Notes under the pieces: model-generated
What the model saw: the letters and a program-made list of their open reading frames with translations, nothing else
Databases searched by the model: none
What the model was told of the DNA's origin: nothing
Assembly: GCA_938048735.1 (NCBI GenBank)
Contig: CALIUM010000020.1
Location: 1 to 41,960, forward strand
From: an uncultured archaeon
GTDB lineage: Archaea > Thermoproteota > Bathyarchaeia > TCS64
Length of the DNA stretch: 41,960 nucleotides
Reading direction: 5' to 3'
Position numbers and translations under genes: made by a program
In this document: positions 7,793-15,795 of the stretch, piece by piece
Layout: each line of letters starts with the position of its first letter
Position numbering within the stretch: position 1 is the first letter of the stretch

Positions 7793-8683
7793 ATGAAGCC
7801 TGAATTCGCCGTCCTAGGGCATATAGCCATAGACCATGTGCTCACATCCGAAGGATGTAGAGTGCAGCTTGGAGGCCCCCCGACATATGCCTCCCTGGCC
7901 GCTCAGAAGCTTGACGTTGCCATGAGGGCCGTAACGAGGATAGGGGAGGATATGCCCAAAGACTTGGAGGATCAGCTCAGAGGGCTGGGGATCGACCCCG
8001 AGAGGCACATATCAAAGGGTTCTAGGACCACAAGGTTTATCCTCGACTACAGAAAGTCGGAAAGGCGCCTCTCGGTTATCAGCATATGTGACGAGATAGG
8101 GAGGGTGGAAGACCCCAACCTGCCCACGACCGTCCTCATAGCCCCGGTGATAGGTGAGATCCAAAAAGAGGCCCTGGGAGACCTGATGGGCAGAAGCCTC
8201 GCCCTCGACCCCCAGGGGTTCACCAGAAGGGTAGGCCCTAATGGGTTAATCCTACCCAAGAGCTGGTGCGATGAGGAGATCTTGAGGCACGTCAAGATAT
8301 ACAAGTCCTCCCTAGAGGAGCTGAGGCTCGTCACTGGGGTGGAGGATCCCTGGCTAGGGCTCGGGAGGATCCATGAGCTGGGGGTTGAGGTCGTTATAGC
8401 CACGATGGGCGAGAGGGGAAGCCTCCTCCTAGCAGGGGGGAGGCGCTACCTCGTTCCAGCCTATAAGGTGGAGAGGGTAGTGGACCCCACAGGGGCGGGG
8501 GATGCCTTCATCTCCGGATACCTATCCGAGCACCTGAAGGGCGAAGATCCCTTATGGTGCTCCTCGATGGCCTCATCCATAGCCTCAGCCGTCATAGAGA
8601 CGAAAGGGGCCAGCATCGAGGCCTCCAAAAACCAGCTCCTTGAAAGGGCTGAAGAGGTCTACAACAAAATACTCAAGCTCTAG
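7793..8683 (+). CDS. PfkB/ribokinase-family carbohydrate kinase
   Basis: A 296-aa kinase of the ribokinase superfamily. Seen: N-terminal GHIAIDHVLTSEG, the substrate-lid GGPPTYASLAAQKL, TRIGEDMPKDLEDQLRGLG, and the C-terminal ATP/catalytic signature VDPTGAGDAFISGYL with the catalytic Asp in GAGDAF. Which sugar, polyol or nucleoside it phosphorylates cannot be told; several archaeal members of this group act on myo-inositol, nucleosides or fructose-6-phosphate. It starts at ATG 7793, 67 bp downstream of the POR beta gene, and may be co-transcribed. Its stop overlaps that of the convergent small membrane-protein gene by 4 bp. Confidence 0.88.
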   Translation: MKPEFAVLGHIAIDHVLTSEGCRVQLGGPPTYASLAAQKLDVAMRAVTRIGEDMPKDLEDQLRGLGIDPERHISKGSRTTRFILDYRKSERRLSVISICDEIGRVEDPNLPTTVLIAPVIGEIQKEALGDLMGRSLALDPQGFTRRVGPNGLILPKSWCDEEILRHVKIYKSSLEELRLVTGVEDPWLGLGRIHELGVEVVIATMGERGSLLLAGGRRYLVPAYKVERVVDPTGAGDAFISGYLSEHLKGEDPLWCSSMASSIASAVIETKGASIEASKNQLLERAEEVYNKILKL

Positions 8684-9021
8684 CCCCTCCAGCCCCTAGC
8701 CAAGAAATATACGCCTAGGGATAGGAGAAGGCCCAGGGTCCAAAGCCCGAGGAGGGCCATCCAGCCACTAGAATCCACGACAGGTGGCTGAGGGACACCC
8801 GTTAAGGGTTCCTCCATCCCCTTAGCCCTCTCGGTTGAGTCCAACTTGGCCATCGATTCCCCCCTGGAGATACCTCCAGCAATATACTCAACTCCCGATG
8901 GGATGGAGGAGATGGCGGCGAACCCGAGAAAGGATGCTATGAGTATGTAGAGGAAGACCTTAGCCCCCAGCTTAGAAACCCCTTTAGACGTATCACCCTC
9001 CCCCACGCCGGAGCCATGCAC
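8680..9021 (-). CDS. Small membrane protein with two predicted transmembrane helices
   Basis: 113 aa, no family recognised. Hydrophobic segments are at about 21-40 (KVFLYILIASFLGFAAISSI) and 86-108 (GWMALLGLWTLGLLL then SLGVYFLARG), separated by a 45-residue polar loop. The start is GTG 9021: a TATA-like CTTTTATAG at 9043-9051 is 25 nt upstream, implying a leaderless message. The gene is convergent with the PfkB kinase (4-bp overlap of stops). The tight promoter-start spacing and the coherent membrane topology make it a likely real gene, but nothing in the sequence shows a function. Confidence 0.6.
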   Translation of the reverse strand: MHGSGVGEGDTSKGVSKLGAKVFLYILIASFLGFAAISSIPSGVEYIAGGISRGESMAKLDSTERAKGMEEPLTGVPQPPVVDSSGWMALLGLWTLGLLLSLGVYFLARGWRG

Positions 9022-9294
9022 ACCATGAGGTCTTACTCCACACTATAAAAGACTAGAGATTCGAACGATCCCATATACGCCGGACCGGTTCTCACAATCC
9101 CATCGAACTCGTGGATTCCAGCTCCGCTTGGTGATAGGAGGACGCTTGGATAATAACCTCGAAGGTCCGCCCTCAAAACGGGGATAGACATCGCTTGAGA
9201 TACTGTCAAGTTATTGTTATACATCGATAATCGAAAAACGGAGCATGAAAAGAATTATATCATCATTCATCAAAATGATCTCGGTTTTCGAGTG

Positions 9295-9549
9295 ATGGGT
9301 CCAAGGGTGAAGGAGAATTGGGTCTGCAGGGGCATCCTATCCGCCTGTGAGTGTTTCAGCTGTGAGAACAAGGTCAGATATAGGCTGAGAGGAGACAGGG
9401 TATATGTGCTTTGTAAGAACCCCTGCAACTTCAAGCCCATAACGGGAGAGGCCAGACCCCCATTAAGAGAACTCCCAGATATCGAGAAGGCCCCGGCCCC
9501 CTTGGAGACACGAGCCAGGAGGAGAAGGGAAACCGGGTTCTCCATCTAG
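9295..9549 (+). CDS. Small cysteine-rich protein, possible zinc binder
   Basis: 84 aa from ATG 9295. Residues 11-47 contain six cysteines in the pattern C-x6-C-x-C-x2-C-x16-C-x3-C (VCRGILSACECFSC and VLCKNPCNF), suggesting a zinc finger or cluster. The C-terminus is basic (TRARRRRETGF). The frame is open upstream to 9214, but a TATA-like AATTATATC at 9253-9261 lies there, 35-40 nt before ATG 9295, so the shorter form is preferred. I do not recognise the family. It stands alone between divergent and convergent neighbours; the gap 9050-9250 holds nothing else convincing. Confidence 0.5.
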   Translation: MGPRVKENWVCRGILSACECFSCENKVRYRLRGDRVYVLCKNPCNFKPITGEARPPLRELPDIEKAPAPLETRARRRRETGFSI

Positions 9550-9623
9550 TGGACAGGGTAATATGAGCGCCACGTCACCCTTCTTATTCGAGTCTCCAAT
9601 ATCCTAAGCCTTATCTAAGGGTT

Positions 9624-10064
9624 CTAGGTCGGCCTCTGCCTCCAGGTTCTGAGGGTCTCATACCAGAGAATTATAGTTGGGATGATTCCCATCATGAGGG
9701 CTGCAGCCGTGTAGCGGGTAGGGGTTAAGGGGAACTGGGTTATGTAGGTGATGAGCATGGATGTCATGAGAGCCGCGTAGAAGAGGTATCTGGGGAGCAT
9801 CAACCCCCTCAGGGTGACGAAGTGGCGTAGAACCCCCACCTTAACCTCCCTCACGAGCCTGTATTCACCTCTAACACCCTCCACGAGGCCCAGCTCCTCT
9901 AGCTTGTTCAGGTGGTAGGCTGCGACGCTCGGGCTGCTGAACCTAAGGGCCCTTTGCACCTCCCTAACCCCTATGAAGGGCCTATTGGTCTTAAGGAGGT
10001 ACATATAGACGAGGAGGGTCTTCCCCTTGAGCTCAGCCTCTATCTGGAGGTCGTCCCTCTTCAA
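9624..10064 (-). CDS. Winged-helix regulator with C-terminal membrane anchor
   Basis: 146 aa. Residues 10-75 are an ArsR/MarR-like winged helix: GKTLLVYMYLLKTNRPFIG, then REVQRALRFSSPSVAAYHLN as the recognition region, and KLEELGLVEGVRGEYRLV as the wing. Residues 91-110 and 118-136 are hydrophobic (RYLFYAALMTSMLITYITQ; ALMMGIIPTIILWY), giving a hairpin anchor. This is a recurring archaeal layout of membrane-tethered one-component regulators, here without an extracellular domain. It starts at TTG 10064, 14 nt downstream of the SPOUT gene on the same strand, so it is probably co-transcribed. Target and signal are unknown. Confidence 0.75.
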   Translation of the reverse strand: MKRDDLQIEAELKGKTLLVYMYLLKTNRPFIGVREVQRALRFSSPSVAAYHLNKLEELGLVEGVRGEYRLVREVKVGVLRHFVTLRGLMLPRYLFYAALMTSMLITYITQFPLTPTRYTAAALMMGIIPTIILWYETLRTWRQRPT

Positions 10065-10077
10065 TCAAATCCAGCCC

Positions 10078-10941
10078 CTAGACCCTCTCATGGTCAAGGA
10101 GGTTGAGGATGGCCAGGGTTGCATATATGGCCTCCTCGGTCCTGATGGTCTCACATCCCTGACCAGGCATCGTATTGACGTTGAACTGGAAGAGCTCATC
10201 TAATTTTCTTCCTTCCCTTGATATTATCTCCTCTATCCCCTCTCTCGGGGAGCCGAAGGCGACTAGAGCGCTCTTAGACCTGATCCATCGATCCCTCAGC
10301 TCTCCAGATATCTCTGGATAGGGGTCACCATTCTTGGAGGTCGCTATGGTCAGGTCGAAGCCCCCCTCTTTAGCCAGCAATCCCAGCCCCCTCTTGGATA
10401 TGTGAACCTCGTATCCCCAATACTCCTCCACCTCCCCCCTGCCTATGAAGACCCCCCGGGGCTCAGGCCTGGTCTCAGTTATCCTTATGGTCGCCCTGCT
10501 ACCCCTCGACGGAGCCCTTCCGGTCACCTTCACAGGCTTCTCCACACCTATATATACCAAGGAGGCCTCTCCATCCATATCCTGGACCACCCCCTCCCTT
10601 ATCTCCCCAACCCTGAGCATCGAGGCCTTATCCTCCAGGGGGTGATGGGGGGTTCTTAGGGGTGGGAGCAACCCCACATACCTCAGCTCCGGCCTCTTCT
10701 TGAATAGGTGCCTCCTCAGGTATTGAGGCGTCTCCATGTAGTTTAGGATGAGGCGTATGAGGTGTGCCTCGTCGGGCTGGTCTGGATAGATGTATATATC
10801 TTCAACTCTGAATATGGCTGAAGCCCTCGCCACCATGCCTATAACCCTAGTCTTCTCCCTGAGGTGTTGGAGTTCTGAGACGAGGGATGCGGGTATGGCT
10901 ATCGAGAGCCTGGGAGATGTGCGCCTAAGGGCTAAGGCCAG
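10078..10941 (-). CDS. SPOUT-fold RNA methyltransferase family (COG2106, Methyltrn_RNA_3), apparent CTG start
   Basis: A SPOUT-class (alpha/beta-knot) putative RNA methyltransferase of the archaeal/eukaryotic COG2106 group, with an OB-fold-like insertion. Seen: LSIAIPASLVSELQHLREKT, SAIFRVEDIYIYPD, YMETPQYLRRHLFKK, LPPLRTPHHPL, and C-terminal ALVAFGSPREGIEEI and QGCETIRTEEAIYATLAILN (the knot and SAM-binding loops). The first ATG (10836) would delete the conserved LSIAIPASLVSE strand. In-frame codons upstream reach only to a TGA, and the sole NUG codon between is CTG 10941, preceded by AGGAGG. With CTG the protein is 287 aa and overlaps the upstream gene by 17 nt. RNA target unknown. Confidence 0.85.
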   Translation of the reverse strand: MALALRRTSPRLSIAIPASLVSELQHLREKTRVIGMVARASAIFRVEDIYIYPDQPDEAHLIRLILNYMETPQYLRRHLFKKRPELRYVGLLPPLRTPHHPLEDKASMLRVGEIREGVVQDMDGEASLVYIGVEKPVKVTGRAPSRGSRATIRITETRPEPRGVFIGRGEVEEYWGYEVHISKRGLGLLAKEGGFDLTIATSKNGDPYPEISGELRDRWIRSKSALVAFGSPREGIEEIISREGRKLDELFQFNVNTMPGQGCETIRTEEAIYATLAILNLLDHERV

Positions 10942-11389
10942 CTCCCTCCTTCAGCCTCGGCCATGAAGGCCACCCCGTCTTGACATATATCTCCCTCCTC
11001 TCAGGATCCTCCAAGACCCATCCCAGGAAACCCTTGAAGCTCCTCATCCTCCGGACCTCCTCCTCATCCCCCACCCCTAGCCTGACAAGGCTCCTTATGA
11101 ACTCCCTCTCAGCCATCTCCTGGGTCTCCCCCACGATCCTCACAGTCTCGACCCTGAACCCCCTCTCCACGAGCACCCTCTTCGCCTTGGACAGGATGTA
11201 GCCTTGGCAGATTCGGATCGGCTCCTCAGACGCTCCGAGGCTCGACAGGCCCCTGAGGACTATCTCCGAGGCCTCCTCGAGGTAGAGCTTCAGCCTGAAG
11301 GCGTCGCACCTGAAGAGCTGGATTGGGACCTCGCCTACAAAGTGCTCCCCCGTCTCACACCTCCTCAAGACGATGACGGCCCCGCCCAC
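10925..11389 (-). CDS. Conserved hypothetical protein, start uncertain (possible 5' frameshift)
   Basis: 154 aa from GTG 11389. It reads as a well-conserved soluble protein (VGEVPIQLFRCDAFRLKLYL, RICQGYILSKAKRVLVERGF, YVKTGWPSWPRL), but I cannot name its family or function. In this frame there is a TAA six codons before GTG 11389. In another frame, ATG 11450 (MVVEVDDTRGARALSRMG) sits about 35 nt after a TATA-like CTTATAG. A single-base shift near 11395 would join the two, so the real N-terminus may be at 11450. The gene heads a minus-strand operon with the SPOUT methyltransferase (17-nt overlap) and the membrane HTH gene. Confidence 0.65.
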   Translation of the reverse strand: MGGAVIVLRRCETGEHFVGEVPIQLFRCDAFRLKLYLEEASEIVLRGLSSLGASEEPIRICQGYILSKAKRVLVERGFRVETVRIVGETQEMAEREFIRSLVRLGVGDEEEVRRMRSFKGFLGWVLEDPERREIYVKTGWPSWPRLKEGAGLSP

Positions 11390-11574
11390 GAGGTCGCCCC
11401 ATCCTGCTTAACGCCCGCGCCCCGCGGGTATCGTCCACTTCGACGACCATCGTGCCCACCTAGATTGAATGAGGAGGAAGGCTATAAGGGTGAGGGGCCC
11501 ACCCAAAAATGGTGTTTCGTAATCCTATTGGAAAGGCTATTAACGGTAAGCCAATGATCCTATGATGAGCGGAC

Positions 11575-12276
11575 TTGAGGCTTGGGTTGATAGTCCCATC
11601 CTCCAATACGACGATGGAGCCAGAGTTCCACAGGATGCTCCCCCAAGGCTTCTCGGTCCATACAGCCCGCCTAAAGCTAGGGGAGGTGACCGTGGAGGGC
11701 TTATCGAGGATGGAGGAGAGGGTTGAGGAGGAGGCTGAGAAGCTGGCGGATGCCTCGGTTGAAATAATAGGTTACGGATGCACCAGCGGAAGCCTACTTA
11801 GGGGAAAGGGACACGAGGAGTTGATAGAGGAGAGGATCAGGAGAGCCTCAGGGGTGCCCGCTGTCGCCACAGCAGGGGCCGTAGTGAGGGCGCTGAGGGC
11901 CCTAGGGGTGAGGAGGGTGGCAGTCGCAACCCCCTACATAGATGATATAAACATCTTGGAGGAGAGGTTCCTAGCCCAGCACGGATTCGAGGTGGTGGAT
12001 ATGGTGGGACTAGGCCTCAAGGACAACCTGATGATAGGAAGGCTGAGGAGGGATGATGTCGAGAGGCTTGTGGAGAGGCTGAGGCTCGAGGATGCCGATG
12101 GGATATTCATAAGCTGCACAAACCTCCCCACCGCCGAGTTCATAGGGGAGCTTGAGAGGAGGCATAAAAGACCCGTTATCTCAAGCAATACAGCCACATT
12201 GTGGGCGATGCTCAGGGAATGTAGCCACAGGGTCGAGATAAGGGGCTACGGCACTCTCCTAGAAAACCCACCTTGA
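11575..12276 (+). CDS. Maleate isomerase / Asp-Glu racemase superfamily enzyme
   Basis: 233 aa. It has the two-domain pseudo-symmetric fold of the Asp/Glu/hydantoin racemase superfamily, closest in motif to maleate cis-trans isomerase and arylmalonate decarboxylase: N-terminal LIVPSSNTTMEPEFHRMLP, catalytic-cysteine loop 1 IIGYGCTSGSLLRGKG, VATPYIDDINILEERF, and catalytic-cysteine loop 2 DGIFISCTNLPTAEFI. Both cysteines are present, so it should be active as an isomerase or racemase; the substrate is not evident. The TTG 11575 start gives the family N-terminus at the correct place. An NAD(P)-dependent dehydrogenase follows 80 bp downstream, which may indicate a small amino- or oxo-acid degradation unit. 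Confidence 0.82.
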   Translation: MRLGLIVPSSNTTMEPEFHRMLPQGFSVHTARLKLGEVTVEGLSRMEERVEEEAEKLADASVEIIGYGCTSGSLLRGKGHEELIEERIRRASGVPAVATAGAVVRALRALGVRRVAVATPYIDDINILEERFLAQHGFEVVDMVGLGLKDNLMIGRLRRDDVERLVERLRLEDADGIFISCTNLPTAEFIGELERRHKRPVISSNTATLWAMLRECSHRVEIRGYGTLLENPP

Positions 12277-12356
12277 TCCCTCTCGTGATGGCCCAAAGCT
12301 CAAATGGAGGATGGCATCTTAATCGATAGTTTTAAGATGGATATCTAGGTAATTAG

Positions 12357-13415
12357 TTGCGGAGAATGGGCTTGGATAATAAGATTAGAGTCATCATCTA
12401 TGGGATAGGAGCCATCGGGAGCAGCATAGCCAGAGCCGCTCTGGGGAAGAAGGGCCTCGAGTTGGTTGGCGCCTTGGACATATCCAAGGATAAGGTTGGG
12501 AAGGATCTCGGGGAGGTATTGGGGCTCAATAGAACCCTAGGCGTCACCGTGACCGATGACCCAGAGGGTCTCTTCTCGAGGATAAGGGCAGATGTGGTCT
12601 TACACGCCACATCCTCCTACCTTAAGGATGTATACCCACAGCTTGAGGCCTGCATAAAGGCTGAGATGAATGTGGTCTCTACATGTGAGGAGCTCTCCTA
12701 CCCCTACTACAAGTATCCAGAGCTCTCAAGGATGCTGGATGAGATGGCCAAGGAGTACGGAGTCGCGGTCCTAGGAACAGGCATAAACCCAGGCTACTTG
12801 ATGGACACCCTGCCCATAGTCCTCACCGCCCCCTGCCTAGAGGTGAGGAGGATAAAGGTGACAAGGATGATGGACTCCTCGAAGAGGAGGATCCCATACC
12901 AGAAGAAGATTGGGACAGGGCTGACTGTGGAGGAGTTCAGCAGGATGATAGAGAAGAGGAAGATAACGGGACATGTGGGTCTGGTTGAGTCGATAGCCAT
13001 GATCGCAGACGCGTTGGGCTGGAGGCTGGACGAGATAAATGAACTCCCACCAGAGGCGGTGATAGCCGAAAGGGAGATCGTAACCTCCTACACCACCGTG
13101 AGGCCAGGCCAGGTGGCGGGCCTCAAAACCGTCGCCCACGGAGTGAGGGGAGGGGAGAACCTGATAACCCTCGAATTCATATCCCACGCAGATGTGAAGG
13201 AGGAGTACGACGCCGTCACCATAGAGGGGACCCCCAACATAAACCAGAAGATCTCAGGAGGGGTACACGGGGACCTAGGGACCGTGGCAATGGTCCTCAA
13301 CTCTATCCCGAAGGTGCTGAACGCCCAGCCGGGACTATGGACCATGAAGGATCTAACCCTCCCATCATCAACCCCGGAGGACATGAGGACCTACATCCAG
13401 TGGAGGGAGGAATAG
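12357..13415 (+). CDS. NAD(P)-dependent oxidoreductase of the 2,4-diaminopentanoate dehydrogenase / DapB-like family
   Basis: 352 aa. The N-terminal Rossmann fold is VIIYGIGAIGSSIARAAL, then ALDISKDKVGKDLGEVLG and DVVLHATSSYLKDVYPQ. The middle domain (GTGINPGYLMDTLPIVL; KKIGTGLTVEEF) matches 2,4-diaminopentanoate dehydrogenase (Ord) of ornithine fermentation and the wider dihydrodipicolinate-reductase-like group. Family knowledge points to oxidative deamination of an amino acid; the exact substrate is inference, since no other ornithine-fermentation gene is in the window. The start may be TTG 12357 or ATG 12366; TATA-like TTTTAAGAT lies about 25 nt upstream. The only neighbour on the same strand is the maleate-isomerase-like gene. 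Confidence 0.8.
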   Translation: MRRMGLDNKIRVIIYGIGAIGSSIARAALGKKGLELVGALDISKDKVGKDLGEVLGLNRTLGVTVTDDPEGLFSRIRADVVLHATSSYLKDVYPQLEACIKAEMNVVSTCEELSYPYYKYPELSRMLDEMAKEYGVAVLGTGINPGYLMDTLPIVLTAPCLEVRRIKVTRMMDSSKRRIPYQKKIGTGLTVEEFSRMIEKRKITGHVGLVESIAMIADALGWRLDEINELPPEAVIAEREIVTSYTTVRPGQVAGLKTVAHGVRGGENLITLEFISHADVKEEYDAVTIEGTPNINQKISGGVHGDLGTVAMVLNSIPKVLNAQPGLWTMKDLTLPSSTPEDMRTYIQWREE

Positions 13416-13512
13416 CCAAAACCAGAGATATGCCTCGGGAAGATCCAAAGCGGTTTTGAGTATTTGAAGGGCGGTTGACCCCCACAGATGGCCTCGATCC
13501 CCCAATTAAATT

Positions 13513-13690
13513 CTACATTTGAAGGTCCCCTTCCAACTTCTTCTGGTCGATACACTTCCCTATGGCCTCGACAACCGGCCTCAGAACCTCATCCTTGAAG
13601 AACAGAAGCCTGCCCAGGAATATTCCGATCGCATCCTCGATCTCCCTAATCCCAGCCTCGATATAACTCCTCGTTAAGAGGTATAACCCA
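13513..13690 (-). pseudogene. Fragment of a small helical protein, no start codon
   Basis: Minus-strand frame of about 57 codons ending at TAG 13513. It reads like real protein (LTRSYIEAGIREIEDAIG, IFLGRLLFFKDEVLRPVVEA, IGKCIDQKKLEGDL), but has a TGA just upstream and no start codon. A different frame starts ATG 13699 (MVKWVIPL) and could join it through a one-base shift near 13675. I read it as a gene remnant or frameshifted small gene; the family is not recognised. Confidence 0.4.
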
Positions 13691-13699
13691 CTTCACCAT

Positions 13700-13980
13700 T
13701 AGAAGAGATAACCCTCTAACATCAAAGATCATCGAAACACTCGTAGTCTTACTACGCAATGGGGCTATTCATAAATGTTTATTGAATGCTTAATTTGCAT
13801 TAAGATTTGATGCAAATTAAATAAGAAATCCAAATGATCTAAATTTATTGATAAGGAGATAAATCTTATTAATGAGTTAGATAAGGCATGATGATTTCTG
13901 AAAATTAAGGAAGACCATCATAGAGTTAGTCATCATTTCTTAATAACTCCAGCTGGGCATGCTGAACATCGACACCTCAA
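13700..13980. other. AT-rich intergenic stretch upstream of nrdDG
   Basis: About 280 bp with no ORF. It contains several ATG/CAT-rich AT runs (13760-13900) and short repeats of ATTAAAT and TAATGAG type. I see no tRNA or terminator. A box-C-like ATGATGA on both strands at 13888-13940 lacks matching box D. Confidence 0.4.
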
Positions 13981-13990
13981 ACGTTTTAAG
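13981..13990 (+). promoter_or_regulatory. TATA-like element of nrdDG
   Basis: ACGTTTTAAG lies 33-42 nt before ATG 14023, at the usual archaeal promoter distance allowing a 10-15 nt leader that carries the GGAAAG ribosome-binding motif. Confidence 0.45.
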
Positions 13991-14022
13991 CCCCGAGGCC
14001 TAAGTATACCCTAGGAAAGTTG

Positions 14023-15795
14023 ATGGATAGGATAGATGTCGCGGAGACCGTGGAGGGGTTCCTCGGGGAGAGGGATTGGCGCTCAAGGGAGAACAGCAAC
14101 CTGGGCTACAGCTTCGGCTCGGTGTTTCTACGAATAGGTGGAGAGGTGATAGAGAGGTACACCTTGAGCAGGATATATTCGAGGGAGGTGGCCGAGGCCC
14201 ATATTCGCGGGGACATGCACATCCACAACCTCCCCATGGGAATAATTGGATACTGCTGTGGTTGGAGCATAGAGGACATCTTGAGAGAGGGATTCAACGG
14301 AATACCGGGAAAAACGGAGTCCTCCCCCCCTCGCCACCTCTCCACGGCCCTCCTCCAGCTCGCCAACTTCTTAGGAACCGTGCAGAACGAGTGGGCCGGA
14401 GCCCAAGCCATAAACTCCCTCGACACCTATCTGGCCCCATACATACGTGTCGATGGGCTGAGCTACAGGCAGGTGAAGCAGGAGGTCCAGCAGTTCATCT
14501 ACAACCTAAACGTCTCGAGCAGGTGGGGGGGACAAACCCCATTCACAAATATAACCTTGGACCTAAAACCTCCAGCGGACCTAGCTGAGAGGCATGCGAT
14601 ATACGCTGGAGGGGAGCTGCCCCAGACATACTCTGAGTTCAAGCCTGAGATGGAGATGATCGACAAGGCCATCTTCGAGGTCATGATGGAGGGGGATATG
14701 AGGCAACGCATCTTCACCTTCCCCATCCCAACCATAAACATAACGAGAGACTTCGAGTGGGACAGCGACGTGGCGGACGTACTCTTCAGGATGACAGCGA
14801 AGTATGGGAACCCATACTTCCAGAACTTCATAAACAGCGATATGGAACCCAGTGAGGTGAGGGCGATGTGCTGTAGACTTCGGATCGACCTTCGCGAGCT
14901 GTATCGCAGGGTTGGGGGGACCTTCGGATACGCTGATAAGACTGGGAGTGTGGGGGTTGTCACCATTAACATGCCCAGATTGGGATACCTATCTAAGAAC
15001 GAGGGCGAGTTCCTCGAGAGGCTGGATAGGATGATGGAGCTGGCGAAGGAGAGCCTGGAGATAAAGAGGAGGGTTGTGGCCGAGAACATGGAGCGGGGAT
15101 TACTACCCTTCTCAAAGCGTTATCTCGGAACCCTAGACTGGCACTTCTCAACCATAGGCCTGATAGGCATGAATGAGGCCTGCCTCAACCATCTTGGAGT
15201 GGACATCGGAAGCCCGGAGGGGAAGAGGTTCGCCCTCAAAATCCTAGACCACATGCTGGGGAGGCTGAGGGAGTTCCAGGAGGAGACCGGCAACCTCTAC
15301 AACCTCGAGGCGACCCCCGCGGAGGGGGCGAGCTACAGGCTGGCCGTCCTCGACAAGACGAGGTATCCGGACATCATAACAGCCGGAGTTGAAGAACCAT
15401 ACTACACGAACTCAACCCATCTCCCGGTCGAGTACACCGACGACCTATACGCGGCGCTGGAGCACCAGGAGGAGCTCCAGACCAAGTACACAGGTGGGAC
15501 GGTCTTCCACGTCTTCCTTGGAGAGAGGATCCCAGACCCAGAGGCCTGCAAGCTCCTGGTCAGGAGGATAGCTGAGCGCTTCCGCATCCCATACTACACC
15601 ATCACGCCTACCTTCAGCATATGCAGGAACCACGGATACCTCCCAGGGGAGAACTTCAAGTGTCCAAGATGTGGGGAGGAGGCGGAGGTTTACAGTAGGG
15701 TGGTGGGATACTACCGCCCTGTCCAGAACTGGCATAGGGGGAAGCGGGAGGAGTATAGGAGGAGGAGAACATACGCCGTGATAGGGGGAGGATGA
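14023..15795 (+). CDS. nrdD: Anaerobic (class III) ribonucleoside-triphosphate reductase
   Basis: Makes deoxyribonucleotides anaerobically using a glycyl radical. Seen: the N-terminal catalytic-domain motif GDMHIHNLPMGIIGYCCGW with the active-site Cys region, NSLDTYLAPYIRVDGL, then CCRLRIDLRELYRRVGG and GSVGVVTINMPRLGYL around the second active-site Cys. Near the end is a zinc site (ICRNHGYLPGENFKCPRC) followed by the glycyl-radical loop SRVVGYYRPVQNWHRGK, whose Gly is the radical site. There is no N-terminal ATP-cone, so classical dATP overall regulation is absent. ATG 14023 follows GGAAAG; TTG 14020 is one codon upstream. It overlaps nrdG as ATGA. Confidence 0.96.
   Translation: MDRIDVAETVEGFLGERDWRSRENSNLGYSFGSVFLRIGGEVIERYTLSRIYSREVAEAHIRGDMHIHNLPMGIIGYCCGWSIEDILREGFNGIPGKTESSPPRHLSTALLQLANFLGTVQNEWAGAQAINSLDTYLAPYIRVDGLSYRQVKQEVQQFIYNLNVSSRWGGQTPFTNITLDLKPPADLAERHAIYAGGELPQTYSEFKPEMEMIDKAIFEVMMEGDMRQRIFTFPIPTINITRDFEWDSDVADVLFRMTAKYGNPYFQNFINSDMEPSEVRAMCCRLRIDLRELYRRVGGTFGYADKTGSVGVVTINMPRLGYLSKNEGEFLERLDRMMELAKESLEIKRRVVAENMERGLLPFSKRYLGTLDWHFSTIGLIGMNEACLNHLGVDIGSPEGKRFALKILDHMLGRLREFQEETGNLYNLEATPAEGASYRLAVLDKTRYPDIITAGVEEPYYTNSTHLPVEYTDDLYAALEHQEELQTKYTGGTVFHVFLGERIPDPEACKLLVRRIAERFRIPYYTITPTFSICRNHGYLPGENFKCPRCGEEAEVYSRVVGYYRPVQNWHRGKREEYRRRRTYAVIGGG

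Noticed and set aside
9045-9085. T-loop-like GTTCGAATC on the minus strand, hinting at a tRNA
   Set aside because: The flanking bases do not form the 5-bp T stem (only 2 of 5 pair), and no acceptor, D or anticodon arm fits.
9033-9224. 63-aa minus-strand ORF upstream of the small membrane protein gene
   Set aside because: It covers the TATA box (9043-9051) of the gene at 8680-9021, has no recognisable domain, and its composition is not convincing.
13885-13945. Box-C-like ATGATGA motifs on both strands, hinting at a C/D box sRNA
   Set aside because: No CTGA box D lies at a usable distance and no K-turn closing stem is present.
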